Assembly (NCBI GenBank): GCA_044229875.1
Contig: JBGASE010000001.1
Span: 1 to 64,000 of the forward strand
Length of the DNA stretch: 64,000 nt
From: JAFDVJ01 sp044229875
GTDB lineage: Bacteria > Acidobacteriota > Blastocatellia > Pyrinomonadales > Pyrinomonadaceae
Direction: 5' to 3'
A program made the position numbers and the translations under genes. The notes beneath the pieces were generated by a model that worked only from the letters and a program-made list of their open reading frames with translations, did not search any database and was not told the origin of the DNA. Positions 8,511 through 17,737 of the stretch are shown here, piece by piece; within the stretch, counting starts at the first letter, position 1, and the number at the start of each line of letters is the position of its first letter.

Positions 8511-9362
8511 ATGCGGGGCGCGATCGAAAGCGAAGAAACACTGATCATCGAAACGCCCGAGCGCGTTCCGTTGGCGTTCTCGCTGGCGTCGATCGGAAAT
8601 CGGTTTCTGGCGGTTGCGATCGACCACTTCATTCAGATCATGACCATTTTCGTCGTTGCGTGGGCGCTGTTGACGTGGGCTGACGTACCGTTGGATTCGC
8701 TTGAAAAGGGACCGGATGTTGTCCTCAGAGAAATGTCTAACTGGACGATCGCAATCACGATTCTGATCATTTTTGCGATCTTTTCGGGCTATTTCGTCTT
8801 CTTCGAATGGATCTGGAACGGTCAGACTCCGGGAAAGAGACTGTTGAAGCTGCGCGTTATACGCGAAGACGGCAGGCCGATCACTTTCTGGGAATCCGTT
8901 GCGCGCAACCTGCTCCGGATCTTCGACTCATTTCCGCAAGTGGCAATTCTGCCGTTCTATTCGATCGGGCTCATCGCGATCTTCGCCAGTAATCGCGATC
9001 AGCGTATCGGGGATATGTTTGCCGGCACTGTCGTGATCCGCGAACGAACCGACGAAGCACCGACCTTTGAAGAAACGTTTTCGAACCGGATCAGCGACTC
9101 CGCCTTCATTCGGGTTCAAAGGGCGGTCGAGTTTGAAACCGACATCCGGCTGCTGAACGACGACGAGATCGAGATCGTCGAGACCTTTCTCCGCCGCCGT
9201 TGGGATCTGGTCGAACGGCAGCGGCTGTGGATGGCCTGGCGCGTTGCGCTCCCGATCATGTACAAGCTGAAGCCGAAATACTCGATGGTCGATTTCACCT
9301 ACGAAGGATTTCTTGAGGAAATCCTTCATCGATATCATCAGCGGCAACGCTTCCTCAATTAA
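8511..9362 (+). CDS. RDD family membrane protein
   Basis: The 283-residue protein begins one base after tyrS. The N-terminal half is an RDD domain: VPLAFSLASIGNRFLAVAIDHFIQ (first membrane segment starting at about 30), a second pair of membrane segments, and the signature WNGQTPGKRLLKLRVIREDGRPITFWESVARNLLR. The C-terminal about 100 residues are soluble and include paired acidic and basic helices. RDD proteins have been linked to ion exchange in some bacteria, but here the role is unknown. The gene ends overlapping the convergent S41 gene by four bases. Confidence 0.8.
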   Translation: MRGAIESEETLIIETPERVPLAFSLASIGNRFLAVAIDHFIQIMTIFVVAWALLTWADVPLDSLEKGPDVVLREMSNWTIAITILIIFAIFSGYFVFFEWIWNGQTPGKRLLKLRVIREDGRPITFWESVARNLLRIFDSFPQVAILPFYSIGLIAIFASNRDQRIGDMFAGTVVIRERTDEAPTFEETFSNRISDSAFIRVQRAVEFETDIRLLNDDEIEIVETFLRRRWDLVERQRLWMAWRVALPIMYKLKPKYSMVDFTYEGFLEEILHRYHQRQRFLN

Positions 9363-10699
9363 TCGTTGACTTCAATTTCAACGTGGTCGCGATTCTGATA
9401 GGTTTTCCAGACGCTTCGGAAGTACTTTCCGGCTTCCTCGGGCGTAACCGGCGAACCGGCCAACGTCAACGCTCTTGAAAGCACCGGGTCGCGCTGCGCC
9501 GCAATGTCCGAACCGGTCAGCAGAATCAATTCGTCAGGGACAACGCCCGTATGTTCGAGACTTTTTCCGTCCGACATGATCACGTCAGCATTAGTGACGC
9601 TGACGCCATAGGTCACTTCGTCATTCGCGCCCATTGTCAGAAAATACGTCTTCGACTGCATGACGGCACCGGCCGAGACATCGCCGATCACTATTCCGCG
9701 CTTCTCAAGTTGAATCAGCCTCGCAAAGATCTCAGCCGCCGACCCTGACTGCGAGTCGATCAAAACAATGATCTTCCCGGTGAATCCGTCCTTCGGCCGA
9801 TTCTTGATTTGCATCGGCTTCATTTCCTTTCGTCCCTTCAAGTCTGCGATCTTGAGGTCCTTGTCGAACACAAAGCCCGCGAGACGTTCCAACGTATCGA
9901 CCAAGCCGCCTCCGTTGCCACGAAGATCAAGGATCAAACTCGCGCCTTTCGCCTTGGAAATCATTGGGTCGATACTGGACGGCTCGATCGAAAACGAAGG
10001 CATTTTCCAGATTGTCGAGCTCCCGACATTCTTAAAGTAATTGTACTCAAACGCTGTACGACCGCTTGTGTCGAAGAGATCGCCGAGCATCTGAATGTTG
10101 ATCACTTTCGGGAGTTTGTGAAGTTTCGACTCGATCAAAATATCCCGCACCTCGGTTTCACCGGGGCTCACGACCTTGACGTTCATCTGGGTCTTTTTGC
10201 TGACGATGTTGTAGAAATAGTTCATCTTCCACAGATCTTTGCGGGTTGGACGAAATGACTCGATCGCGACGACCTGATCGCCGATTTTGAGACCTTTTTG
10301 AGCAGCGGCACTTTTCGGGTTTACCTGCGTTACAAAACATTTGTCGCCGATCATCTGGTAGTACCAACCGTATTCGACGTCAAGATTTGTCGCCGGTGGA
10401 AGGAAAAAGAGATGCGAATCGTTAAAATCGATCAACGCTTGTGCGATCACGCCGAGCCCTTGACCGGTGGTCGAAATCTGATCGATCCGATCGGACGCGG
10501 CCTTGAATCGGGCATCAAGGTCAATTCCGTGGTAAGTAGGATCGTAGTACTCTTTTCTGATCGTCGTCTTGATGTTCGTGAGCATTGATTTGAAACGATC
10601 ACGTTCAATCGAATCCAGCTTTTGGGCGGGAACAATGGACACAAACAGTCCAAGAATTATAAAAAACCTAAATGCAAAAATTCCGCGTAGTTTCATCAT
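9359..10699 (-). CDS. S41 family peptidase with PDZ domain, exported
   Basis: A 446-residue protein with signal peptide MMKLRGIFAFRFFIILGL... cut near residue 26. A PDZ-like domain lies at about 105-180 (GWYYQMIGDKCFVTQVNPKS, KGLKIGDQVVAIE). The S41 core follows, with LILDLRGNGGG (255-265) and the nucleophile region DSQSGSAAEIF (Ser320 likely). The usual downstream TxGK motif reads SAGA here, so the common catalytic lysine is not in its normal place and the activity may be tricorn-like or altered. GGAGG stands 8 bases before the ATG. It probably processes periplasmic or secreted proteins. Confidence 0.75.
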   Translation of the reverse strand: MMKLRGIFAFRFFIILGLFVSIVPAQKLDSIERDRFKSMLTNIKTTIRKEYYDPTYHGIDLDARFKAASDRIDQISTTGQGLGVIAQALIDFNDSHLFFLPPATNLDVEYGWYYQMIGDKCFVTQVNPKSAAAQKGLKIGDQVVAIESFRPTRKDLWKMNYFYNIVSKKTQMNVKVVSPGETEVRDILIESKLHKLPKVINIQMLGDLFDTSGRTAFEYNYFKNVGSSTIWKMPSFSIEPSSIDPMISKAKGASLILDLRGNGGGLVDTLERLAGFVFDKDLKIADLKGRKEMKPMQIKNRPKDGFTGKIIVLIDSQSGSAAEIFARLIQLEKRGIVIGDVSAGAVMQSKTYFLTMGANDEVTYGVSVTNADVIMSDGKSLEHTGVVPDELILLTGSDIAAQRDPVLSRALTLAGSPVTPEEAGKYFRSVWKTYQNRDHVEIEVND

Positions 10700-10855
10700 A
10701 TTTTTTGCCTCCGTATGTTCAATCCGAACTTAATAACTGCCCAATTCTGAGATTGCCAGCAATTAAGTGGCAATTCAAGAAAAATCGTCGTTTTGGCGAA
10801 TTTTGCCCGAATATGCTATCTTGCCTTTTAATTTATTGGAACCCCCTCTTTTGTA

Positions 10856-11839
10856 ATGCGCAAAAAACACGTGCTGGTAACGGGCGGTGCCGGATTTATC
10901 GGATCGCATCTTGTTGATCGTTTGCTTGATGAAGGCGATTTCAAAGTCAGCGTTGTCGATAATTTCAACACTTTCTATTCGCCGGAGATCAAACGACGAA
11001 ACATCGCCGCACATCTCGACAATCCTGACTTCTCGGTGCACGAAATCGACATCATTTGCTCGGAATCGGTCGACGCGCTGTTTGAGGAAAATGCGTTCGA
11101 CGTCATCGTCCATCTCGCCGCGTACGCCGGTGTCCGGCCCTCGTTGCTGAATCCGAAGTTATACAATGAGGTCAATGTCTGCGGGACTCTGAATCTGCTT
11201 GACGCCGCAAAGAAGTCAGGTGTCAGACAGTTTGTCTTCGGATCATCATCGAGCGTTTACGGGGTCAATTGCAAAATTCCGTTCTCGGAGGACGACCGCA
11301 TCTCGCGCACGATCTCGCCATACGCGGCAACCAAGGCCGCCGGCGAACTGCTTTGCCACACTTACTCGCACCTTTACGACATCCGCACCGTTTGCTTGAG
11401 GTTTTTCACGGTTTACGGCGCGCGCCAGCGACCGGATCTTGCGATTCATAAATTCTCAAGGCTTATACGCGACGGCAAACCGATCCCGATGTTCGGCGAC
11501 GGAACTACGCGGCGCGATTATACTTACATCGACGACATCATTCAGGGCGTTCGGGCGGCGATGGATTTTGAGGGTTCGATGCATGAGATCTTCAACCTCG
11601 GTGAATCGCAGACGATCGAGCTTCGCGAACTGATCGAACTGCTGGAGAAATCGCTCAAGATGAAAGCGATCGTCGAACGTCACGAAATGCAGCCCGGCGA
11701 CGTGCCGATCACTTTTGCCGACATCACGCGAGCCCGCAAACTGCTGAATTACAATCCGACGACGAAGATCGCCGACGGGATTCCGAAGTTTGTCGAATGG
11801 TTTCTCGAGTGCAAGGCGTCGCGCGAAGTGGTCGGATAA
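10856..11839 (+). CDS. NAD-dependent sugar-nucleotide epimerase (UDP-glucuronate 4-epimerase-like)
   Basis: The 327-residue extended SDR has TGGAGFIGSHL at residues 9-19, the NAD-binding DNFNTFYSPEIKRRN region, catalytic Ser in FGSSSSVYG and YxxxK in PYAATKAAGE. The DNFNxFYxPxxKRxN pattern is typical of UDP-glucuronate 4-epimerases and related enzymes, which provide UDP-galacturonate for envelope polysaccharides. No Shine-Dalgarno sequence is visible before the ATG. An AT-rich stretch (10800-10850) probably holds its promoter, shared divergently with the S41 gene. Confidence 0.85.
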   Translation: MRKKHVLVTGGAGFIGSHLVDRLLDEGDFKVSVVDNFNTFYSPEIKRRNIAAHLDNPDFSVHEIDIICSESVDALFEENAFDVIVHLAAYAGVRPSLLNPKLYNEVNVCGTLNLLDAAKKSGVRQFVFGSSSSVYGVNCKIPFSEDDRISRTISPYAATKAAGELLCHTYSHLYDIRTVCLRFFTVYGARQRPDLAIHKFSRLIRDGKPIPMFGDGTTRRDYTYIDDIIQGVRAAMDFEGSMHEIFNLGESQTIELRELIELLEKSLKMKAIVERHEMQPGDVPITFADITRARKLLNYNPTTKIADGIPKFVEWFLECKASREVVG

Positions 11840-11842
11840 GGT

Positions 11843-12763
11843 TCAATACAGGCCTTTTTCGCCGGCCGGACGCGTGTTCCAGCGTTTGTGGATCCACAGC
11901 CACTGTTCCGGATATCTTCTGACAAATCGTTCGACGATCGAGGTGATTTCCTGAGTCACCTTTTTGACTGCCTCATCCGAATTGTCATCAGGATCGTATT
12001 TGACCTCCGGCTCGACATAAACGACATATTTCTGTTTCGATTCTTCCCAAACGGCGAACGCAGGCAGGATGGCCGCTCCGGTTGCAAGAGCCAATTTCGC
12101 GATGCTCGTCGTCGTTGACGCCTGAACACCGAAGAAGTCGACGAACACGCCGTCCCGCTCCTGAACGTTCAGATCCGCCAGGATGCCGAGAAGTTCGCCT
12201 TTCTTGAGCACCCGGAACATCGTCCGCGCCGACTTCATTTTGTCGAGCGTCACCGAACCGAACCGCGTTCGCATCTTATCGACGTGACCTTCGACCAGCG
12301 GATTGTCGATTCGGCGGACAAGAATGTTCATTCCGTAACCGAATGCCGGCGGGAGCAGATTGAAAACTTCCCAGCTTCCGAAATGCCCGGTAAAAAACAG
12401 CACACCTTTGTCGCGCGGATAAACCTCGTCGAAGTTTTCACGGCCGACGATCTCGACCAGATTTCTGATGTCTTCATGCTCAAAGCGCTTGAAATGTGAA
12501 ACGAATCCGAGATGCCGACCGAGCGATTCAAACGTCCCGACGACGATCCGTTCCTTCTCTTCAGCGGAAAGTTCGGGCATCGCGATATCGAGATTCCGGC
12601 GAGCCGTTTTCCGAAGCCGCGGAAACCGCTTCGCAAAAAACCGACCAGTCGATTTTCCGAACCGCATCGAGGTTTCGAAGGGCAATGCGCCGATCGCGCC
12701 GAGGAGCGATTTCAACGCCGCCAGCTCGGCGTAAGACTGAATCTTGCTTCGTTTCTTTGCCAA
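11843..12763 (-). CDS. LpxL/HtrB-type lysophospholipid acyltransferase
   Basis: The 306-residue protein belongs to the lipid A late acyltransferase family: FRRLRKTARRNLDIAMPELSAEEKERI-like N-terminus and the catalytic HX4(D/E) motif in FFTGHFGSWEVFN (about residue 127-132), followed by RRIDNP and LADLNVQERDGVFVDFFG. It ends with the typical PEQWLWIHKRW. Such enzymes add secondary acyl chains to lipid A or similar lipids at the inner membrane. It ends three bases from the convergent epimerase gene and lies 8 bases after the M14 peptidase gene, with which it may be transcribed. Confidence 0.85.
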   Translation of the reverse strand: MAKKRSKIQSYAELAALKSLLGAIGALPFETSMRFGKSTGRFFAKRFPRLRKTARRNLDIAMPELSAEEKERIVVGTFESLGRHLGFVSHFKRFEHEDIRNLVEIVGRENFDEVYPRDKGVLFFTGHFGSWEVFNLLPPAFGYGMNILVRRIDNPLVEGHVDKMRTRFGSVTLDKMKSARTMFRVLKKGELLGILADLNVQERDGVFVDFFGVQASTTTSIAKLALATGAAILPAFAVWEESKQKYVVYVEPEVKYDPDDNSDEAVKKVTQEITSIVERFVRRYPEQWLWIHKRWNTRPAGEKGLY

Positions 12764-12771
12764 CGCGACCT

Positions 12772-14067
12772 CTATTTTCCAATGCTGCCGAGCAGCTTCA
12801 TCAGTTCGTCGGCACCGACCTCGCCCTTTTTCCAGATAAAATCGCGCGACGTGTTGTCACCGATCTCAAAGACGATCGCTTCCATCTTATGCGCTTTCAT
12901 GAAGTAGTTTCGCGACACGAGCGTCGGTTCAAGCCGCTCATTCGGACGAATGTTCGGCTCGTAGTTCGGGATCGATTTCTTGATTCCATCGAGCCAGCCC
13001 CACATGAGGCCGGGTGCGTTTGAGTCGACAAGTGTCTTCGCCATCGGATAATAAATGTCGTCCCAAGTCGAGTGAAAATCGATCCCGAAATAGAACTTTC
13101 CGCCTGTATCAGACTCTTTCCGTGCGAGAAAATCGCGGACCGCCCGCGTTTCGGGCTGGTTGAATGCTGACCAATCGCGATTGAGATCGATCCCGCCTTC
13201 GTTGTGTCGCCAGTGACCGTTGTCGACCCCGTCCGGATTCATCAACGGTACGACAAACATCGCCCAGTCGGACTGAAAAGCCCGCGCGTCCGTTGATTTT
13301 CCGGCGATCCGTTCGACAAACGCCTGCATCGCGAAATAGCCGGTGACCTCGGGCGGGTGCTGACGCGAAATGACCATCACGAACTTTTTCGCATTCGGAT
13401 TTCCGATTGTCATCATCCGCAACGGACGGCCTTCCGTACTTTTCCCGATCTCTTCGATCCGGAGCTTGCGTTTACGGGCCAGATTGTCCATCCATTTGAA
13501 AACGCGGGCCGAATCCTGGAGTTCCTGGGCTGAGATCCAGAGCGTTTTCCGATCAACCGCGAGCCGCATTTTGATGCTTTTCGGCCGCGCTTCGAATCGT
13601 TTGTCATTCGGGTCGCGACCGATCTCCTCGATGCGCGACGCCTCAAGCGGTTGCCATCGATTGCCGTCACGGCTGATCTGCGGTGCGTATCGATGATTTG
13701 CCGATGCCGGATATTCGAGCGTTACAAAGATCTCCTTTTTCGTCCTTGAGCGGACTTGGAACGCATACCACGGACTCATGTTGATCGGCGAATTCTCGGG
13801 CGTAACCGTGATCGTATAAGCATTGTCGCCGGTGCGGGCGATCTCGGTCAGACGCGCTCCCGGAAACCGGTTCGAGAAGACGACTCCGTCGGCGTCAAAC
13901 GATGCCTCGCGCCGCTCCTGCTTCGAGATCGGACGCGAAACGGTGTCGACGGCCTGAACCGGAGCCTGACCCTGAAATACCGGGCGCGGTTCCTGAGCCA
14001 GACCGATCGGAAGCGTCGCGGCGAGCAAAAATGCCCAACACAAAGCTGAGACGATGAGTTTTTTCAT
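12772..14067 (-). CDS. Exported M14 zinc carboxypeptidase (CCP/M14_N type)
   Basis: The 431-residue protein has a signal peptide (to about residue 24, IGLAQ). Residues 55-190 are a beta-sandwich like the N-terminal domain of cytosolic-carboxypeptidase-like M14 enzymes. The zinc site is H237 and E240 (RQHPPE) with H332 (DFHSTWDD); GGIDLNRDW near 292-299 is the substrate-binding region, and the catalytic Glu is probably that in VFEIGD near residue 408. It removes C-terminal amino acids from peptides outside the cytoplasm; the substrate is unknown. It precedes the acyltransferase gene by eight bases. Confidence 0.8.
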   Translation of the reverse strand: MKKLIVSALCWAFLLAATLPIGLAQEPRPVFQGQAPVQAVDTVSRPISKQERREASFDADGVVFSNRFPGARLTEIARTGDNAYTITVTPENSPINMSPWYAFQVRSRTKKEIFVTLEYPASANHRYAPQISRDGNRWQPLEASRIEEIGRDPNDKRFEARPKSIKMRLAVDRKTLWISAQELQDSARVFKWMDNLARKRKLRIEEIGKSTEGRPLRMMTIGNPNAKKFVMVISRQHPPEVTGYFAMQAFVERIAGKSTDARAFQSDWAMFVVPLMNPDGVDNGHWRHNEGGIDLNRDWSAFNQPETRAVRDFLARKESDTGGKFYFGIDFHSTWDDIYYPMAKTLVDSNAPGLMWGWLDGIKKSIPNYEPNIRPNERLEPTLVSRNYFMKAHKMEAIVFEIGDNTSRDFIWKKGEVGADELMKLLGSIGK

Positions 14068-14155
14068 AGATTGTTCAATTCGTTGATCAATGTAGATCGC
14101 GTTTTGAAGACATCATATCATCAAACGACCAGTCGTCGGGATTTGCATAAAGAAC

Positions 14156-14179
14156 GGCGCCGGGCTGGTACCCGACGCC
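14156..14179 (-). terminator. Intrinsic terminator after the 135-aa membrane protein gene
   Basis: On the minus strand GGCGTCGGG and CCCGGCGCC pair around the loop TACCAG, with a single mismatch, followed by GTTCTTTAT. It lies 25 bases past the stop of the gene at 14205-14612 and would stop transcription before the M14 gene. Confidence 0.55.
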
Positions 14180-14204
14180 GAATCAGATCGATCATTGTGT
14201 GCCC

Positions 14205-14612
14205 CTAAGCAGCCTTTCTGATGAGCTTTCCGCCGATGATCGCGAGCGGGAGCAGGATCAGGGTGAAGCAGACGTGGTACCAGATCGGGACGTACGACCA
14301 CGACATTACCGCCTTGACGACCCCCATGATCAGCAGCAACCGTCCGACGCCAAGCGGTGCCCGCGAATTCTCACCCGCTGCGAGTGCGGCGATCGCTCCG
14401 GCCGCCACCGATGCGACTGCGCCGATAACAATATGCGTTACCAGCATCACCGGTTCGGCTGTAAACTGATCGCCGGTTTTGAGAGCCTGTTCAAAGGCAT
14501 TTTGTTGAATACCGAATGCCGGCCAGGTGGCCGCAAGCGATTTTTCCGCGGTGAACCAGATCACCAGCCATCCGATAAATCCGCCGATCACACTCAAGAT
14601 TTTCCGAGCCAT
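14205..14612 (-). CDS. Four-helix membrane protein of unknown function
   Basis: The 135-residue protein starts at 14612, where AGGAG is 7 bases upstream; a longer frame to 14714 lacks such a site. It has four hydrophobic segments: about 5-23 (VIGGFIGWLVIWFT), 52-80 (VTHIVIGAVASVAAGAIAALA), 92-105 and 110-128 (CFTLILLPLAIIGGKLI). No catalytic residues are apparent and I do not recognise the family. A GC-rich hairpin 25 bases after the stop ends the transcript. Confidence 0.55.
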   Translation of the reverse strand: MARKILSVIGGFIGWLVIWFTAEKSLAATWPAFGIQQNAFEQALKTGDQFTAEPVMLVTHIVIGAVASVAAGAIAALAAGENSRAPLGVGRLLLIMGVVKAVMSWSYVPIWYHVCFTLILLPLAIIGGKLIRKAA

Positions 14613-14723
14613 CGATTTCTCCTTTTTTATTAACACCTCAGCAATTTCCGATTCGGAGTTTTTCTGATCAGATCCATGCTCTAAACTCACTTCGCCCCAA
14701 TGTTTCCGTTTCAACGTTCGGCG

Positions 14724-15257
14724 CTATTCGGCAAGAACCTCTTTTCGTCTCAGGATCGCCGCGCTCACAAGCGTGACGATGATCCCGACCGGAAGAATCT
14801 CCATCAGCGTAAATCCGAAACGGATCAACGGATTCTTGTACATTTCCTTGAATCCATCCATTTCAACAATCGTTTTCTCTATTTCCTCCGCCGGCGTTCC
14901 CTTTTCCCGAAGCTTTTCAATGTAATGTGCGGAATATTCCTCAAAGAAGGTATTTTCGGGATTAGTCTGCATATAGACTTCCCAGGCTGAGGCGTAAACG
15001 ACGGCTGCCATCAGGCTGATGAGAATTCCGACCTGTGCCGCCTTCCAGAACCCGATCGACTTCGAGATCTGATTGTCGCGAAACGACTTGATGCCGAAAA
15101 ACACCATCGACAGCGCGACGAGCATCGAACTGTAGCCGAATAACTCGCCGTTATCGAAATTGATGATCCCCTTGTTCCATAGGTACATCGAGATCAACAT
15201 CAACGTGATCATGATCGCTCCTGAGATCAATCCGTATGTAATTACAATCTTTCGCAT
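14724..15257 (-). CDS. DUF4199 membrane protein
   Basis: The 177-residue protein fits DUF4199: MRKIVITYGLISGAIMITLMLISMYLW, GYSSMLVALSMVFFGIKSFRDNQ, a third segment AQVGILISLMAAVVYASAWEVY, a cytoplasm- or periplasm-exposed helix with EEYSAHYIEKLREKGTPAEEIEK, and a fourth membrane segment. The second of two nearby ATGs (15257) is chosen because GGGAGG lies 7 bases before it. Function is unknown. It follows the membrane-tethered LuxR-type regulator gene on the same strand, about 100 bases downstream, a pairing that suggests they act together. Confidence 0.75.
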   Translation of the reverse strand: MRKIVITYGLISGAIMITLMLISMYLWNKGIINFDNGELFGYSSMLVALSMVFFGIKSFRDNQISKSIGFWKAAQVGILISLMAAVVYASAWEVYMQTNPENTFFEEYSAHYIEKLREKGTPAEEIEKTIVEMDGFKEMYKNPLIRFGFTLMEILPVGIIVTLVSAAILRRKEVLAE

Positions 15258-15359
15258 ATCCATTCCTCCCGTTTCTCGAAAATAGTACGCGAGATCGGCA
15301 TCAAAACAATCGGCCAAAAGTATGATTTTGCGGAATTCCGAGGAATTCGTACGAAAGTT

Positions 15360-15788
15360 CTAGGGGATGATTTGTAATTCTTTCGCTTTCTGCAGCGCTT
15401 GGGTACGCCGGCTGGCGTCGAGCTTCATGAACAGATTCGACGTGTGGGTTTTGATCGTGCTGGTTGAAACGAAGAGCCGTTCGGCAATCTCGTTGTTCGA
15501 CAGACCTTGAGCAATCAGCCCGAGAACTTCATATTCCCGTTTGGTGATGCCGAGATCTTTCAAGACCGCGTCGTTGACGGTGAAATCAGGCCCGATTCGG
15601 ATTACTTTGACCCGCGTCAATCGGCGGCCGACCCAAACACCGAGCGCGACGAAGAGAACGGAAACGAGTCCGAGATAAAGCTCAAGCGAGATGTCGCGGA
15701 CAAAAAACCGGTATTCCGCAAATTTCAGGATCCCGATCAGCGCGGCCATCGCGAGCCCGTAGATGATTATGCTGTTGCGAGCGGACAT
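15360..15788 (-). CDS. Membrane-anchored LuxR-type transcriptional regulator
   Basis: The 142-residue protein has two membrane segments (about 6-24 and 38-54) and then a LuxR/GerE-type DNA-binding domain at about 75-140 (ITKREYEVLGLIAQGLSNNEIAERL, STSTIKTHTSNLFMKLDASRRTQAL). There is no receiver or sensor domain, so it would bind DNA while held at the inner membrane. Its neighbour is the DUF4199 protein gene. Similar short TM-HTH proteins occur beside DUF4199 in other bacteria; the signal is unknown. Confidence 0.8.
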   Translation of the reverse strand: MSARNSIIIYGLAMAALIGILKFAEYRFFVRDISLELYLGLVSVLFVALGVWVGRRLTRVKVIRIGPDFTVNDAVLKDLGITKREYEVLGLIAQGLSNNEIAERLFVSTSTIKTHTSNLFMKLDASRRTQALQKAKELQIIP

Positions 15789-15797
15789 AGCGGTTGC

Positions 15798-15932
15798 AGA
15801 TGTCAGATTTCAGACGTCGGACGTCAGACGTCGGATTCCAGATATTTCAGATTCCAGATTTCAGGGGTCGGACAACGGATTCCAAGAATTCCAGATTCCA
15901 GACGTCGGATTTCAGGCCTCAGATGTCAGACG
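15798..15932. repeat. Low-complexity intergenic repeat (AGACGTC / TTCCAGA / TTTCAG words)
   Basis: A 135-base stretch is built of degenerate short words: CAGATTTCAG, AGACGTCGGA, GATTCCAGA, each several times in changing order. It lies between the LuxR-type gene and the DUF6438 lipoprotein gene. No gene or stable fold is evident. A related word, CAGACGCCAGACGTCAG, occurs at 59899-59919 in the tandem repeat region. Confidence 0.6.
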
Positions 15933-15955
15933 TTGGCGTTCGAATAATGCATTTA

Positions 15956-16471
15956 CTATTTCTGGCCGATCCATCGGCGTGATCCGACGATTTCGTCGAT
16001 CTCTTTTTCCAGCTCGGACAAACCCGGCGGGAACGGTTTGTGGTCAGAATCACGCGTGCTGCAGCCCAGATAATGGCTTATCGTTTTGGACTTTCCGTTG
16101 AGCCTGATCGAGGTCGTCACGGTCGACATGTCGGTCGAGGCGGACGGACAGTTATTGAACGAATATTCGTCGTCGAAATCGAAATAGTTCGCCTGCCTGA
16201 ACTCGTCGATCAACCGACGAACCTTGTTCTCGTCAATCCTTCCGGATGCTTCCGTTTCCTGCGTGTGAGCGGTGCCCTTGAAAGTCACCGAACCGTCGGC
16301 GCGGACCGTCAACTCGTAGGCTGGACACCTTCCGTAGCATTGCGTCCGGGCGAGCCGGATTTCAAGATCCGGAGGAATCGAACGATCAGTCGGAAACACG
16401 GCGGCGGCGGGACGCTTGCATGCCATGGCCGTTCCGATGATCAAGATCGCGATTACCGCCAGTACCTTCAT
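15956..16471 (-). CDS. DUF6438 lipoprotein
   Basis: The 171-residue protein has a lipoprotein signal (MKVLAVIAILIIGTAMAC, Cys18). The rest fits DUF6438: LEIRLARTQCYGRCPAYELTVRADGSVTFKG with a conserved CxxxC pair, and a helix ENKVRRLIDEFRQANYFDFDD. Three further cysteines (NNCPS, YLGC) could form disulfides in the periplasm. Its start overlaps the end of mqnE by four bases, so it is translated from the same message. No functional link to menaquinone synthesis is known. Confidence 0.75.
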   Translation of the reverse strand: MKVLAVIAILIIGTAMACKRPAAAVFPTDRSIPPDLEIRLARTQCYGRCPAYELTVRADGSVTFKGTAHTQETEASGRIDENKVRRLIDEFRQANYFDFDDEYSFNNCPSASTDMSTVTTSIRLNGKSKTISHYLGCSTRDSDHKPFPPGLSELEKEIDEIVGSRRWIGQK

Positions 16472-17574
16472 AAGTTGGAAACCGATTTGACCCGATTATA
16501 GACCGTGTCGCGCTCAACGGCTTCGAATCCGGCATTTTCGATCAACGCGATCAACTGTTGTTTCGTCATCTTCACCTCACCGTTCTCGATTGAGTACGCC
16601 TCGGTCAACTCTCCGCCATCGGTGATCGTGCCGTCAAGATCATTCGCGCCGAAATGAAGCGCGACCTGAGCAAGATGCTTGCCGAGCATCACCCAATAGG
16701 CCTTGACGTGATCGAAATTGTCGAGCATCAACCGCGAGACGGCGATCGTCTTCAGCGAATCGACTCCGTCCGGACCCGGAAGCGAAGAAAGCGCGCTGTC
16801 CGGCGGATAGAATGCGAGCGGGATGAAACACTGGAAGCCGCCCGACTTATCCTGCTGTTCGCGAAGTTTGACGAGATGATCAATTCGATCCTCGACAGTT
16901 TCGATGTGCCCGTAAAGCATCGTCGCGTTGGTTTTGACTCCGGCCGCGTGGCATTTGCCGGCAAGTTCGAGCCATCGTTCGCCACCGCATTTGTGATCGC
17001 AGATTCGCGACCGCGTCGGCTCGGCAAAGATTTCGGCTCCGCCGCCCGGACAAGAGTCCATGCCGGCATCTTTCAGGGTTTCGATCAACTCCTCATCCGG
17101 CATCTTGTAAAAGCGGGCCATGAAGTCGAGTTCGACCATCGTCAGTGCCTTGACGTGCAGCTTCGGAAAATTCTCTTTCAGCGCCGAGAAAAGTCCGGTG
17201 TAGTAATCGAACGGAAGTTTCGTGTTCAGTCCGCCGACGATGTGAAGCTCGGTTGCGCCCTCGGCGACCGCGTTGCGTGCGATCTCGACGCCTTCTTCAA
17301 TCGAATGCGTGTAGGCATCGGCATCGCGCGAGCGGCGATAGAAATTGCAGAACTTGCAGTCGGCAACGCAGATATTTGTATGGTTGAAATGCCGGTTGAC
17401 ATTGAAAAACGTCGTCAGACCATGCCGTTTTCGGCGAACGTGATCGGCAAGTTTGCCAAGTGCATTAAGGTCGGAAGTCTGGTAAAGCTCAAGCCCTTCG
17501 TCGAACGAAAGTCGATCGCCGGCCGCTACCTTTTCGGCGATCCGGTTCAGATTTGAATCAAATGAAAATTGCAT
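16468..17574 (-). CDS. mqnE: Aminofutalosine synthase (radical SAM)
   Basis: The 368-residue radical SAM enzyme carries CxxxCxxC at C69, C73, C76 (NICVADCKFCNFYR). MqnE-specific stretches follow: ELHIVGGLN, the PGGGAEIFAE motif, TNATMLYGHIETVEDR and GGFQCFIPLAF. It adds the carboxyvinyl compound from MqnA to S-adenosylmethionine, giving aminofutalosine in the alternative menaquinone pathway. MqnC is a paralogue but lacks this pattern. A UbiA-family prenyltransferase gene that could be the pathway's MqnP lies at 19087. The DUF6438 gene overlaps its stop by four bases. Confidence 0.92.
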   Translation of the reverse strand: MQFSFDSNLNRIAEKVAAGDRLSFDEGLELYQTSDLNALGKLADHVRRKRHGLTTFFNVNRHFNHTNICVADCKFCNFYRRSRDADAYTHSIEEGVEIARNAVAEGATELHIVGGLNTKLPFDYYTGLFSALKENFPKLHVKALTMVELDFMARFYKMPDEELIETLKDAGMDSCPGGGAEIFAEPTRSRICDHKCGGERWLELAGKCHAAGVKTNATMLYGHIETVEDRIDHLVKLREQQDKSGGFQCFIPLAFYPPDSALSSLPGPDGVDSLKTIAVSRLMLDNFDHVKAYWVMLGKHLAQVALHFGANDLDGTITDGGELTEAYSIENGEVKMTKQQLIALIENAGFEAVERDTVYNRVKSVSNL

Positions 17575-17737
17575 ATCTTCGTAAAAGGCAAGTAGTATGC
17601 CCTAATCGTAAAAAAATCTTACCAAATCACGAGCCCAATGTTTACCCCGACGGGCCTTGACGGTTGAGATGGCAACGGTTTAGGTTTGAGTCGATTCGTT
17701 TCGCAATCCGCAAAAAATCATGAAGAGGCAATGCAAA

